A stretch of DNA of 64,000 bases from Capra hircus. Its lineage: Eukaryota > Chordata > Mammalia > Artiodactyla > Bovidae. Every line of letters starts with the position of its first letter. Within the stretch, counting starts at the first letter, position 1. Position numbers and translations under genes: made by a program. Of the stretch, positions 1 to 11,654 are shown in pieces. The DNA is taken from the NCBI RefSeq assembly GCF_001704415.2, contig NC_030827.1:46008271-46072270 (forward strand). Direction: 5' to 3'. The notes beneath the pieces were generated by a model, which was not told where the DNA came from, did not search any database, and saw only the letters and a list, made by a program, of their open reading frames with translations.

Positions 1-488
1 TAGTGTTTACTTAGCAAATCTTGGAGAACTTTTTATACACTATACAAAGGCCCTCTTGTTAAATGAAAAAGTTATACCTATCTTATATACCAAAGCATTT
101 ATCAAATTTTTTTAAAGTGAGATATATTATCAATACTATGTACACTTTTTAATTGATATATTCATTTTACATTTAGAAATAGATCTAATTATTACCATGA
201 TTTTGAAATGAATTAGTTTAAGCTTATATTTTGTGCTACCTATGAAAGTGTTAAACAATAAGAAATATCAAAGCTATCTATTGGCAATTCTATTCCTGAC
301 TACTGTTAACGTACTGTGGTTTGTGGACTGGGAACACAATTTAAATAAGTGCTCAATTTTTCATCTTAATGTGAATAAAACTTTTGCTTGTCTGCTTTGA
401 TCTGTTTATAACTCAAGATCTTAGACAACTGAATAGTCTCCATGGGTCTGCAAACTGCTGTTAATGCACCCATTTACAGGAATTTGCC
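1..488. other. AT-rich sequence, nothing recognised
   Basis: No reading frame, RNA gene or repeat family is recognised. It is plain AT-rich intergenic or intronic-type DNA up to the start of the first BovB copy. Confidence 0.5.
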
Positions 489-1668
489 ATTGCTCAGTTG
501 TTCAGTCTTGGCTGACTCTTCGTAGCTCATGGACTGCAGCACAACAGACTTCCCTGTCTTTCAATATTTCTCAAGTTTGCTCAAACTCATGTCCACTGAG
601 TCAATGACGTTATCCAACCATCTCATCCTCCGTCACCCTTTCTCCTCCTGCCTTCAATCTTTCCAACCATCAGGCTCTCTTTCAGTGAGTCAGTTCTTCA
701 CATCAGGTGGCCAACATATTGGAGATTCAGCTTCAGCATCAGTCCCTCCAGTGAATATTCAGGGTTGATTTTCTTTAGGAATGACTGATTTGATCTCCTT
801 GCTGTCCAAAGGGCTCGCAAGAGTCTTATGCAGCACCACAATTCAAAAACATTGATTCTTTGACACTCAGCCTTCTTTATGTCCAACTCTAACATCTGTA
901 CATGACTGCTTGAAAAACCATTAGATGGACCTTTGTCATCAAAGTTTTATCTCTACTTTTTAATATGCTGTCTAGGTTGATCATAGCTTTTCTTCCAAGG
1001 AGTGAGCATCTTTTCATTTCATAGATGCAGTCACCATCTGCAGTGATTTTGGAGCTCCCAAAAATAGTCTCTCACTGTTTCCAGTGTTTGCCCATCTATT
1101 TGCCATGAAGTGATGGGACCAGATGCCACGATCATAGTTTCCTGAATGCTGAGTTTTAAGCAAACTTTTTCACTCTCCTCTTTCATTTTCATCAAGAGGC
1201 TCTTTAGTTCTTCCCTTTCTGCCATAAGGGTAGTGTCATCTGTGTAGCTGAAGTTATTGATATTTCTCCCTGGCAAACTTGACTTTAGCTTATGCTGCAT
1301 CCAGCCTGTCATATCACATGATATACTCTGCATGTATATTAAATAAACAGGGTAAAAATATACAGCCTTGTTATACTCCTTTCCCAATTTTGAACCAGTC
1401 AGTTGTTCCATGTATTGTTCTAACTGTTGCATCTTCACCTGTATACAGGAAATCAGGAGACAGATAAAGTGCTCTGGTATTCCCATCTGTAAAAGAATTT
1501 TTCACATTTTGGCAAGAATACTGGAGTGCTTTGCCATTCCTTCCTCCGGTGGACCATGCTTAATCAAAACTTTCAACTTTGACCCATCCATCTTGTGTGG
1601 TCCTTCACATCATGGGTCATAGCTTCATTGAGTTACACAAGCCCCTTTGTGAGAACGAGGCTGTGATC
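489..1668 (-). mobile_element. BovB (RTE) LINE copy with large internal deletion
   Basis: Read on the minus strand this is the 3' part of the BovB ORF2 with its tail at 489. The reverse-transcriptase box reads YTDD followed by TTLMA near 1225-1245. At about 1505 similarity to the RT region stops and the sequence changes to what I recall as the BovB 5' region (1505-1668). The copy therefore seems to have lost roughly the endonuclease and first half of the RT. Stops and frameshifts break every frame, so it is inactive. Confidence 0.85.
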
Positions 1669-2142
1669 ATGAAGGGGATATTAGCATTAACACTTAGAAA
1701 AAAACACCAATCACTAATTTGTATCATTTCTCAAAATAAAAGTCTCAAAGTAAATTGAAAAAGACATATACAAGACTTGCATGCCAAAAATTACAAAATA
1801 GTGATGAAATAAAATAAAGATCTAAATAAATGTTGGAATATGTTATACTGTTGTCCAGACAACTTAATAGAGTAATGAAGTTAATTTTTTTCCCAACTGA
1901 TACACAGATGTATCTCATTTCCTATCAAAATCATATCAAAATTTTTCTAGATATAAGTAAGCTTATTATAAAATTTATATGTAAATTTTATAGGAATTTA
2001 CATATAGGAATCAGAGTAGCTAAAATGAATGTTTGTTGCATTTATGTTAATGGGCTTATTTTATTATTTTAAAAAGTTGGAATTTTATGGTGTCATTTAT
2101 CTATAACTTTCCTTGTGTATCTTATTTTAATATCATGCTCTG
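1669..2142. other. AT-rich sequence, nothing recognised
   Basis: Homopolymer-rich AT sequence without a recognisable repeat or gene. An 80-codon open frame at 1830-2072 has no protein-like composition and is taken as chance. Confidence 0.4.
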
Positions 2143-2232
2143 TGGGTTTCTTTATTGAAATACAATTGATTTACAATATTGTGTTAGTTTCAGCCATATA
2201 GCAAAATAATTCAGTTATGCATTTTTTTCAGA
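2143..2232 (-). mobile_element. L1 3'-end fragment, minus
   Basis: Reverse complement of the typical artiodactyl L1 terminus (the segment with 'acaacattgtaaatc' just before the tail). It abuts a plus-strand ORF2 segment of L1, which suggests a 5'-inverted insertion. Confidence 0.6.
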
Positions 2233-2455
2233 TTACTTTGAAAGACCTATATGCTGAAAGCTATAAAACATTGATCAACATAATTGAAGATGATGTGAAG
2301 AAATAGATATCTCATGTCCTTGATTGGAAGAATTAATGTTAAAATGGCCATAATACTCAAAAAAATCTACATATTTAATGTGATCCCTATCAAAATGTCT
2401 ATGATACTTTTAATAAACTAGAATAAATTTTCCTAAAATTTTACAGGTCTTTTTT
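2233..2455 (+). mobile_element. L1 ORF2 fragment, plus
   Basis: Matches the L1 ORF2 stretch after the RT domain (a region with 'gaaagctataaaacattgat' and, further on, 'atccctatcaaaatg'). Several stops are present. Its head-to-head junction with 2143-2232 fits twin-primed reverse transcription of one minus-strand insertion. Confidence 0.6.
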
Positions 2456-2534
2456 TGCACTGTAAATATATATGTATGTGTTATATATAAATAACATATA
2501 AAATAATATAATATACACTTTCATGTTTTGAAAG

Positions 2535-2727
2535 TAAAAGTGAAAGTCACTCAGTCATGTCTGACTCTTTGCAGTTCCATGGACTATACAGTCCATGGAA
2601 TTTTCTAGGCCAGAATAGTGGAGTGGGTAGCCATTCCTTTCTCCAGGGGATCTTTCCAACCCAAGGATCGAACCCAGGACTCCCACATTGCAGGCAGATT
2701 CTTTAGCAGCCTTCAGGGAAGCCCTGT
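2535..2727 (-). mobile_element. Bov-tA SINE, minus
   Basis: tRNA-derived ruminant SINE read backwards: starts in 'tcactcagtcatgtctgac' and ends in the reverse of the tRNA-like head ('cagggaagccc'). Near full length. Confidence 0.9.
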
Positions 2728-2775
2728 GTATGTTATATATATATATATAATATGCATATATATGTGTGTATTCAA
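2728..2775. repeat. (TA)n/(TG)n microsatellite
   Basis: Imperfect TA and TG dinucleotide run directly next to the head of the preceding SINE. Confidence 0.8.
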
Positions 2776-3090
2776 TATTTTATTATGATGATGATAAATT
2801 CCTAAATCCACATGATATTTATTTTGTTATTTTGTATGCTATTCAGATTTAACTAATTTCTTATCTATTAACCTTATTTTGAAAAACATTTTTACCCACC
2901 TATTTTGGATACATTATCAATCATATAAAGGGTTAATTCAATTCCTTTTCTATCTTACAAAGCATTATTTCAGTCCAGAATACCAAGGTTCTTTAGAAAA
3001 AAAGTCTAAGTAATTAATAATAAACCTTCTACATATGAAATTATTCCCCATGCAAGCATCCTTACCCATATTTAATTCTATTTGTTGTTG
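2776..3090. other. AT-rich sequence, nothing recognised
   Basis: No repeat family or gene signal seen. Confidence 0.4.
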
Positions 3091-3288
3091 TTCTTTACTC
3101 ACAAAGCCCTGTTGCAAAAATTGCAACCCCATGGACTATAGCCCACCAGAGTCCTCTGTCCATGGAGTTTCCTGGCAAGGATACTGGAGTGTGTTGCCAT
3201 TTCCTTCTCCAGGGTATCTTCCTGACCCAGGGATCGAAGGTAAGTCTCCTGCATTGGCAGGAGCCACTAAGCCACCAGGGAAGCCACA
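3091..3288 (-). mobile_element. Bov-tA SINE, minus
   Basis: Reads from a diverged tail to 'gccaccagggaagcca', the reverse of the tRNA-like head. A short part after 'gggatcgaa' is changed or lost. Confidence 0.85.
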
Positions 3289-4554
3289 TAAATTCTATTA
3301 ATCCAATCAAATCTTTAAAGGACAAAATGATATCAGGATGCAATATGAAGACAACAAAAAAGGGAAAATATTTAAGAATTACAGAAATGTGCCTAAAATG
3401 ACTGTGTGTAGAAGTCAAACACAAAAATAAAAAGGAAAATATAGAATTATTTGATACCAATAATCAGTTAACTATGTCCCCTCTGCTAAAGAAACTCAAA
3501 CAGTGCCTGTAAGTTGTTACAGATTAGAGGAAATAACTTGAGCTAATTCACCTTCTATGGAATTATACGAAGTATATAGCATATCTCCCAGAAATTTTAT
3601 GTCCATAAATATCAGTATTTTAGTTTTGAATATGTGAAATCAGTTATACTTTAATTCATGTGCTTGCTTTCTGATGAGCAAGTGGCATCAGTTGCCTGTT
3701 ATTAGCAATGGAAGACAAGCACTTCTGCCTACTGCATCTTGGTATCTGAGTCATCAAGGGAAATGTCAACACTGGAAGGAACATTGCTTTACTCTCATGG
3801 AGAAGAGAGGAGTAAGATCAGCTTCAATAGTGGGCTTCAGTCTCCCATGGACAGCAGGTTCCTCTAGGCAGCCTGCCAACCCCAGGCAGCTGACCTGCAC
3901 TCACACCTCTTGTGCTGCAGCAGAAGGCCTTTATCCCCTCCCTGTAGGAGACAGATACAGGAGTGGGCTGACCAGATGCTGTATGACATACACGCTTAGG
4001 CAAACAAATGAGTGCACAGTGAGTGTGAAACAGGGAAAGACTTACCCCACAAAATGATAAGTCAGGCATGATAAAAAAGTGTTCTGGACCCAACACCCAT
4101 TCTTATGTGAATGAGAAAAAGCCCAAAGACAATGATGGGACTGCTTTTCCCAACAACTTCATGGTGAATTTTTCCTTTTTCATAGTTTTATCTTGGCACT
4201 AAAAATAGAATATAAGCACCAAGGATAACTCCACAGACAAGCCATTAGAAAATGAAAGAATGATTCATTTTACAGTGATTTATAATGCAGCTAAAAGCCC
4301 AGAAAACAAAACAGAGCAGAACAAAACAGGAATCTAAAACAGGAGAGAGAAGTCGATTCATTTCAATTATTTTTATATTGAATATTCTTGTTACAAAATG
4401 CTTTACAATCTGATTTACACATCTTGTTTTTGCTCTTCACAAAAAAACTGAATGTCAGAAATCAGGTATTTTTGTTATAAATTTATTGGAATGGAAATTG
4501 AACTTTAGAGTTATTCATATAATGTGTCAGAAACATTTTCATCATAAATTGCCT
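3289..4554. other. Unassigned DNA with a GC-richer patch at 3660-4110
   Basis: Mostly AT-rich with no recognised repeat. The exception is 3660-4110, which is clearly richer in G and C and carries a 127-codon open frame (3674-4057, plus) with a 90-codon frame antisense to it. The protein is low in hydrophobic pattern and matches nothing I know. The patch may be an old LTR or another unassigned repeat. Confidence 0.35.
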
Positions 4555-4659
4555 CTTATAGTTCAGTTCAGTTCAGTCGTGTCCAACTCTGAGACACCAT
4601 GGACGGCAGCACATCAGGCCTCCCTGTCCAGCACCAACTCCCAGAGTTTACTTATAGTT
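4555..4659 (-). mobile_element. Very short BovB 3'-end insertion with target duplication
   Basis: About 87 bases of BovB 3' end (4564-4650), starting with a (GTTCA)n tail, flanked by an exact 9-bp direct repeat 'cttatagtt' at 4555-4563 and 4651-4659. This is a complete but severely 5'-truncated retroinsertion. Confidence 0.8.
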
Positions 4660-4921
4660 ATTTGCTTTTAATTTCCAGCATTTCTGTATTTTGCTTTTCT
4701 AGTAATATAGTCTTTATAAAGTAAGGATAGTTTCTTAAAATTAAGTACACTGTTCAGTAAAGTACCTCAGATGACAGAAATTAAAAATTTATGTGACAAC
4801 TTCGGTTTTATAATATGAAAATTTCATAATTCAAAAAAAATTCAAAATAAATCAGAACTTAATGAATTCACTCTAATATTTTCTAAAATAAGCATTGTAT
4901 TATGGCAGGCTAGGTTAATAA

Positions 4922-6086
4922 AGGAGAGATAAGAAGGCCTTCTTCAGTGAAAAACAAAAAGAAATAGAGGAAAACAATATAATGGGAAAGACTAGCAATC
5001 TCAAGAAAATTTGTGATACTATTAAGGGAACACTTCATACAGAGATGGGCACAATAAAGGCCAGAAAAAGCAAGGGCCTAATAGAAGCAGAAGAGATTAA
5101 AAACAGCTGGCATGAATACGTAGAAAAACTATCCAAAAGAAGGTCTTAATTACCCGGATAACCATGATGGCATGGTCACTCACCTAGAGCCATAAATCCT
5201 GGAGTGTGAAGTCAAGTGGGCCTTAGGAAGCATTACTACAAATAAAGCTAGTGGAGATGATGGAACTGCAGCTGAGCTATTTAAAGTCCTAAAAGATGAC
5301 GTTGCTAAAGTGCTGCACTCATTAAGTCAGCAAGTTTGGAAAATTCAGCAATGGCCACAGGACTAGAAAAGGTCAGTTTTCATCCTAAACCCAAAGAAAG
5401 GCAATGCTGAGCAATATTCAAACTATAGTAAAATTGTGCTTATTTCACATGATATCAAGATATGCTCAAAAGCGCTCAAAGCAGGTTTTGACAGTACATG
5501 AACCAAGAACTTCCAGACGCACAAGCTGTATTTAGAAAAGGCAGAGGAAGCAAAGCAGAGAACAAACTGTCAACATCCCTTGGATCATAGATAAACAAGA
5601 GAATTCCAGAAAAACATCTACTTCTGCTTCATTGGCTATGCTAAAGCCTTTGACTGTGTGGATCACACAAACTGTGGAAAATTCCTAAAGAGATGGGCAT
5701 ACCAGACCACCTTACCTGCTTCCTGTGAAACCTTATGCAGGTCAAGAAGTGACAGAACCAGACATGGAACAATGGACTAATTCAAAATTGGGAAAGGAGT
5801 ACATCAAGGCTAAATATTGTCACCCTACTTATTTAACTTATGTTCAGAGTGCATCATGCAAAATGCTGGGCTGGATAACTCACAAACTGGAATCAAGATT
5901 GCTGGGAAAAATATTAACAACCTTAGATATGCAAATGACACCACCCTAATAAGGGGGCAGCAAAATCACCTACTCAATGGAAATGAGTTTGAGCCAACTC
6001 CTGGAGACAGTGAAGGACAGAGAAGGCTGGTATTTTGCAGTCCATGTGTTTGCAAAGAGTCGAACACAATTCAGCAACTGAACAAC
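4922..6086 (+). mobile_element. BovB LINE copy with 10-bp target duplication
   Basis: Plus-strand ORF2 starting in the linker before the RT and running through motif A ('TKAFDCVDH'-like region near 5640-5670) to an RT box that reads YAND. At about 5965 it jumps to the last ~120 bases of the element, so the ORF2 C-terminal part is deleted. Exact direct repeats 'aggttaataa' at 4912-4921 and 6087-6096 show that this is a single insertion. Many stops; inactive. Confidence 0.9.
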
Positions 6087-6240
6087 AGGTTAATAATATA
6101 TCCTGATTGAAAATGGATTGTGGTCAACAATGTTAAGTGATAAATGAAATTGTTAAAAATTTTATCCATATTCAGAGTGAAAAACAGTTTCGGATTCAGA
6201 GGACATGCTACAGCTTCACAATAAAACAATGCTAATCATT

Positions 6241-6643
6241 CAGGTGTGTCTGATTCCCTGCAACCTCATGGACTGTAGCCTGCCAGGCTCTTCTGTTCAT
6301 GGAATTCTCCAGGCAAAAATACTGGAATACTGGTGTGTTTAGTCGCTCAGTCATGTTGGACTCTTTGTGATGGTCATAGACTGTAGCCCACCAGGCTACG
6401 TGGTCCTTGGGGATTCTCCAGGCAAGAATACTAGAGTGGGTTGCCATGCCCTTCTCCAGGGAATCTTCCCAACCCAGGGATAGAACCCAGGTCTCCCATA
6501 TTGCAGATGGATTCTTTACTGTTTGAGCCACCAGAAGAGTAGGTAGCCATTACTTTCTCCAGGGGATTTTCCTGACCAAGGGATTGAACCCAGGTCTCCA
6601 GCATTGCAGGCAGATTTTTTACCATCTGAGCCAACAGGAAAGA
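6241..6643 (-). mobile_element. Outer Bov-tA SINE, split by a second SINE
   Basis: The left part (6241-6333) ends after 'aatactgg' and the right part (6537-6643) resumes in 'agtaggtagccatt', the next bases of the same SINE, ending in the reverse tRNA-like head. The two halves were separated by the SINE at 6334-6536. Confidence 0.85.
6334..6536 (-). mobile_element. Inner Bov-tA SINE, minus
   Basis: Complete minus-strand Bov-tA from 'tgtgtttagtcgctcagtc' to 'gagccaccag', inserted inside another copy of the same family and in the same orientation. Confidence 0.85.
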
Positions 6644-7051
6644 CCAGTTTCAAGACAGTTCACTTAAATAGAATCTGAAAGATTTCAAAGTGGCAAATAG
6701 TTATATCAAACATTTATGTCATGCAGGAATTTGTAACTTCGTGTGTGCATCTCTGTGTGCCAACTACAACTTGCCTATAGATTGGATTTTAAAATCTACT
6801 AGTAAAGTTGTTGATTAAAACTTGAGTCAGTGTTTCCCTGAGGATAAAAATCAAAAAGTTCAGTCTAACTGTATAAGCATTTGCTCTTGCACAAGAATAT
6901 AACTTAGACTCACAATAATAGCTTTATTTCTTTGCCAAATAATGTTTAATATTGTAATCTGTTTTCCTTATTTCAAGAATGTTCTCCTTATCATTATATC
7001 TATAATTTCAAATTCACTCTGTCATAATTAATGCAAATCTTTTATATACCC
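6644..7051. other. AT-rich sequence, nothing recognised
   Basis: No repeat family or gene signal seen. Confidence 0.4.
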
Positions 7052-7172
7052 CATGGAGAAGGAAATGGCAATCCACTCCAGTATTCTTATCTGGGAAATC
7101 ACATGGACAGAGGAGCCTGGCGGTCTTCAGCTCATGAGGTCGCAAAGTTAGACACAACTTGGCAATTAAGCA
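7052..7172 (+). mobile_element. BOV-A2 type half unit, plus
   Basis: Starts 'catggagaaggaaatggc' and ends after 'gacacaacttggcaatt', the single-unit form of the BOV-A2 SINE. No clear flanking duplication. Confidence 0.8.
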
Positions 7173-7444
7173 ACAATATTGTATATGCTAAACAAGTCCT
7201 AGTAACTACCATTCTATTGAGAGATTTGAATTTTTTTAACACAGTATATTTATATACTAGGAAAGAAAAACTAACATACATATTTTAAATGTACATTAGC
7301 TATAAAAAATGTTATCTAAGTTTCAATAGGAACACACATAGTATTAATTGTTGCCTCTTTGATTAGTAGAATTTCTTGGTTATTAGTGGCATAGAAATGA
7401 TCTATCTTAATATCTTCATTCATGTCTATATGAATATTTACAGG

Positions 7445-8605
7445 AACCGGAGATCAAATTGCCAACATCCCTTGGATCATCAAAAAAGCAAGAGAGTTTC
7501 AGAAAAACATCTACTTCTGCTTTATGGACTATGCCAAGGCCTTTGAATGGGTGGATCACAACAAACTGGGAAATTCTTAAAGAGATGGGAATATTAGACC
7601 ACTTGACCTGCCTCTTGAGAATCCTATATGCAGGTCAGGAAGCAACAGTCAGAACTGGACATGGAACAACAGACTGGTTCAAATTGGGAAAGGAGTATGT
7701 CAAAGTTGTATATTATCACCCTGCTTATTTAACTTATATGCAGAGTACATCATGTGAAATGCTGGCTGGAAGAAGCACGAGGTAGAATCAAGATTTCTGG
7801 AAGAAATATAAATAACCTCACATACACAAATGACACCACCCTTATGGCAGAAAGTAAAGAAAAACTAAAGAGCCTCTTGATGAAAGTGAAAGAAGAAAGT
7901 GAAAAAGTTGGCTTAAAACTCAACATTCAAAAAACCAATATCATCACATCTGGTCCTATCACTTCATGGCAAATAGGGAAAAAATGAAAACTGTGAGAGA
8001 CTTTATTTTGAGGGGGCTCCAAAATCACTGCAGATGGTGACTGAAGCCATGAAATTAAAAAAGACACCTGCTCCTTGGAAGAAAAGTTATGACCAACCTA
8101 GATAGCATATTAAAAAGCAGAAACATTACTTTGCCAACAAAGGTCCATATAGTCAAAGCTATGGTTTTTCCAGTAGTAGTCATTTATGGATGTGAGAGTT
8201 GGACTATAAAGAAAGCTGAGTGCTAAAGAATTGATGCTTTTGAACTATAGTGTTAGAGAAGACTCTTGATAGTCCCTTGGACAGCAAGGAGATCCAACCA
8301 GCCTATCCTGAAGGAAATCAGTCCTGAATATTCATTGGAAGGAATGATGCTGAAGCTGAAACTTCATTACTTTGGCCACCTGATGCGAAGGACTAACTCT
8401 TTTGAAAGAGCCTGATGCTGGGAAAGATTTAAGGCAGGAGGAAAGGGGATGACAGAGGATGAGATGGTTGGATGGCATCACCGACTCAATGGACATGAGT
8501 TTGAGTAGGCTCCAGGAGTTGGTGAGGGAGAGGAAAGTCTGGTGTGCTGCAGTTCATGGGGTCACAAAGAGTTGGACAGGACTGAGCAAGTGAACTGATC
8601 TGAAG
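7445..8605 (+). mobile_element. BovB LINE, 5'-truncated, plus
   Basis: Begins inside the RT domain (translated 'STSALWTMPRPLNGWIT' overlaps motif A out of frame) and runs to the BovB 3' end. Two frame pieces, 7459-7785 and 7754-7987, cover RT motif B and motif C, with the YADD box changed to YTND. Frameshifts and stops follow; inactive. Confidence 0.9.
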
Positions 8606-8680
8606 AGAGAGCATTATGTAGAAGGGCCCAGGGGTGAAGGGATCTAAGAATCTGAAAGAGCACCCCTGGAGCTAGAATTA

Positions 8681-8756
8681 AAGCCTGGCATGCTGCAGTT
8701 CATGGGGTCACCAAGAGTCAGACAGGACTGAGTGACTGAGATGACTGAACTGAACC
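8681..8756 (+). mobile_element. Second copy of a BovB 3' terminus
   Basis: About 75 bases repeat the last part of BovB ('catgctgcagttcatggggt' and what follows) just after the end of the larger copy, separated by 75 bases of other sequence. Either an independent stub or a local duplication. Confidence 0.75.
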
Positions 8757-10156
8757 AAACTGAGACATCTGCAATTAAAGTGCAAAATACTGTCTATTTA
8801 TTAGGTATTTTAAGACAATGAGAAAAACATCAACAGCTAAAAAGTTCATTTTTCTCTAGCAAATACACTGAAATATTATGATCTTAATATTATTACAGGG
8901 ACACAGCAGTTAATAAGCACTACAATGAGTTACCTTGATGAACATAGATAAATAGATTAGCTGTCTAAATAAATGGGTAGGGTTTTTCTGTTTCGTAATA
9001 GACTCATATGCACCAGTGAACACAATTAACATCTTAAATATGTTGTAGGGTGAACTTCAAACAGAATGAAATTCATATTTCTAGAGTGTGTGTCTCTTTA
9101 GAATAGATAAGTTTTTGTTTTTCCCTCTCATTGGAAGCAATTGCTAACTTCATCACTCCTCTCTGTCTCTTGTTCTCATTATCCAATGACCATTTCCATT
9201 AGCTCAACATCCAAGGCTACTACACACTTTTTAACTACAGAGTCTATATAGTTGCTAATAATCTGGAGAAATAAATGTACTTTTTCCAGATATCACAACA
9301 TTATTCGAGCAAGGATAAACTATGACCATGGAGACTGTAATCTCACTCACCATCTGCTTTTCCTTTGAATGGTTTAAGAGACAATCACAGAACAGACTAA
9401 GAAAATAACTCCACTTTCTTGGAATAATGAGTTATTTTCACACATACTTTAAAAACTGATTAATATAAATTCATAGGAACAAATTATGTTGGTCACATTC
9501 ACTACTCCTATTAAATGAAGAATATTTTAGGATATGGAAGATAATAAAAAGCATATTTTGTTTATAGTTACTCATCATATCTTCTTGAGTTAGTTTTGTA
9601 AATCAATATATTCACACAAGAAAATGTTTTTATTCTAAATCAATACAATGAAGAAATGTTTGTTGTTTAAATGCTGATATCATATGCTTCAATGCATCTG
9701 CCTACTTTGAAATATTAGAATATTATGAGTATGTTAAAAAAAAGTTAATGCATTAATGTAAAGTGAAACCAAAAGGAAATATTGATTTAATTTAGGTTTA
9801 TTAAATAGCCTTGGGGAAACATGAGATCCAATAATACAATTATTTAATTAATTAAAGTTTAATGAAATTCACTTTTGCTACATTTTGTAATTGTGGTTAT
9901 ATCTATTTTATTATGTAAGTGTTTGCAACATGGTCAATAAAATAAAGACAGTGCCTGCATGTAAAAGTCAGTATCACTTATATGAGAGGTACTCATTGGC
10001 CTTAATCATATTTTCTTTCACTGAGAAATTTGGGGATGACAAAATATATATGTATTTTTATTCCTTTAAATGTAAACCTTCTAATCTTGTCTTTTTCAGG
10101 CAAACATTACATGACATTTAAAAACATTATGTTCTCCCAAATAATATGTAATTGTT
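8757..10156. other. Unassigned AT-rich DNA
   Basis: About 1.4 kb with no repeat family I can name and no coding signal. The 76-codon frame at 9891-10121 is AT-driven and judged chance. Confidence 0.4.
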
Positions 10157-10192
10157 ATACACACACACATACATACATATATATATATATAT
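10157..10192. repeat. (AC)n(AT)n microsatellite
   Basis: Short compound run of CA, then CATA, then TA, followed by a T run. Confidence 0.9.
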
Positions 10193-10624
10193 TTTTTTCT
10201 TGTACTCAGATTCCTTTCTATGACTATCTGTTAACTTGACAGGCAAGATATTTAAGTTTGCATTATAACTGAAAAATTACCAGACGAACCCATTCATGCA
10301 GCTTATTTTTGGTAATTTCACAAGGACAAATTTTAATCATTTGAAATTCATCAAAAGCATTTTCTTGAAGATACATCAATAATGCAGTGAAGCACAGAAT
10401 TCATTTAAAATGGGCTAATCATAAGATCATACCACGATGAAATGAATGTTACTAAAATGGCATGGTCATACTTATTTTGAGCCAAGCATAGTCAACTAGA
10501 GTCACTAAGGATGTTAATTTCTGCAATAAAAACCAAATATAAATGTAAATATCCTTATTTATGCCAATGATTTGAATATAATAAGAACATGAATTGTTAA
10601 ATAATTCTACATTTTAAGGTCAAA
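10193..10624. other. AT-rich sequence, nothing recognised
   Basis: No repeat family or gene signal seen. Confidence 0.4.
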
Positions 10625-10688
10625 TCAATTCAGTTCAGTTCAGTTGCTCAGTCATGTCCGACTCTTTGCAACCCCATGAATTGCAGCA
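10625..10688 (-). mobile_element. BovB 3'-end stub, minus
   Basis: A (TTCAG)n tail followed by about 45 bases of the BovB 3' end. Ends abruptly at 'gcagcataag'. Confidence 0.75.
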
Positions 10689-10769
10689 TAAGAGGGTACA
10701 AAAAACAAATCTGAGAATATTAAAATATATACAGGCAAACACACACACATAAACATAAACACACTATTC

Positions 10770-11640
10770 CAGAGTAAAGGCAAAGTGGAGATTCTACCCA
10801 ACTCATCCCCTATGCTTATAACCTTAATACCAAAACATAAGAAACACAGTATGAAAATAAACTTACTTATAGGTCAAGTTCTTAACGAAGTGCATGGGAA
10901 AATCTTATTCTTAGCAAAGCAGTATCAGCAAAGTATAAAATGGGTAATAGAATTACCATGTGAGTTATTCCAAGAATGCATGGCTGCTTAAACATTAGAA
11001 AAAATCATTAAGTCCAGTTCATCAAATAAACATAATAAAGAGGAAAACATACATTCATTAGATATTTTAAAATGAGCATAGCAAATTTGTTGGATATAAA
11101 ATCAGCATACAAGGTCCATTTCTGCAAACAATGAAACATATTTAAAAAATTAGTTTAAAAGGATGCCATTTTACAACAGCATACCCATAGGAAGTACATA
11201 TGAAATAAACTGATAAAAACATAAATAAGACCTCTATGAGACATAAAATACCTCCTAAACAAGCAAGAGAACATCTTACAAGTTCTTAGGAGGAAATAAT
11301 TCTGGTAAGATGTAAATTCTCTGCTAACTGAACTATAGATTCAACAAAATTCAAATAAAAATTGAAACAAGATTTTTTATGGACCCTGGTATAAGAGGGT
11401 CTCAAAAACTTATACAAATATGCAAAGGGCCAGAATACACAAGTCCCTATGTATAAGAATTACAAAGTGAGAAAATTTGTCAGACCCAATACCAAGCATC
11501 ACTTATAATTTATAGTAATTAAGAGGATATGATTTTGGCTTTCTTATGAACATATGATCAATTTAACATAGTGACCTCAGAAGCATATACACAAATATAT
11601 GAGAAATTTGATATATTACACAGATGAAAATGCAGATGGG
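10770..11640 (+). mobile_element. Old L1 ORF2 fragment, plus
   Basis: Contains diverged L1 ORF2 landmarks such as 'ccaagaatgcatggctgctt' and 'aaaaatcattaagtccagtt' followed by the region before the ORF2 C-terminus. Heavily mutated; no long frame. Probably an L1M-age copy. Confidence 0.6.
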
Positions 11641-11654
11641 AGTAAGATGACTGA

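Noticed and set aside
10157..10192. Possible regulatory TATA cluster
   Set aside because: It is a plain CA/TA microsatellite.
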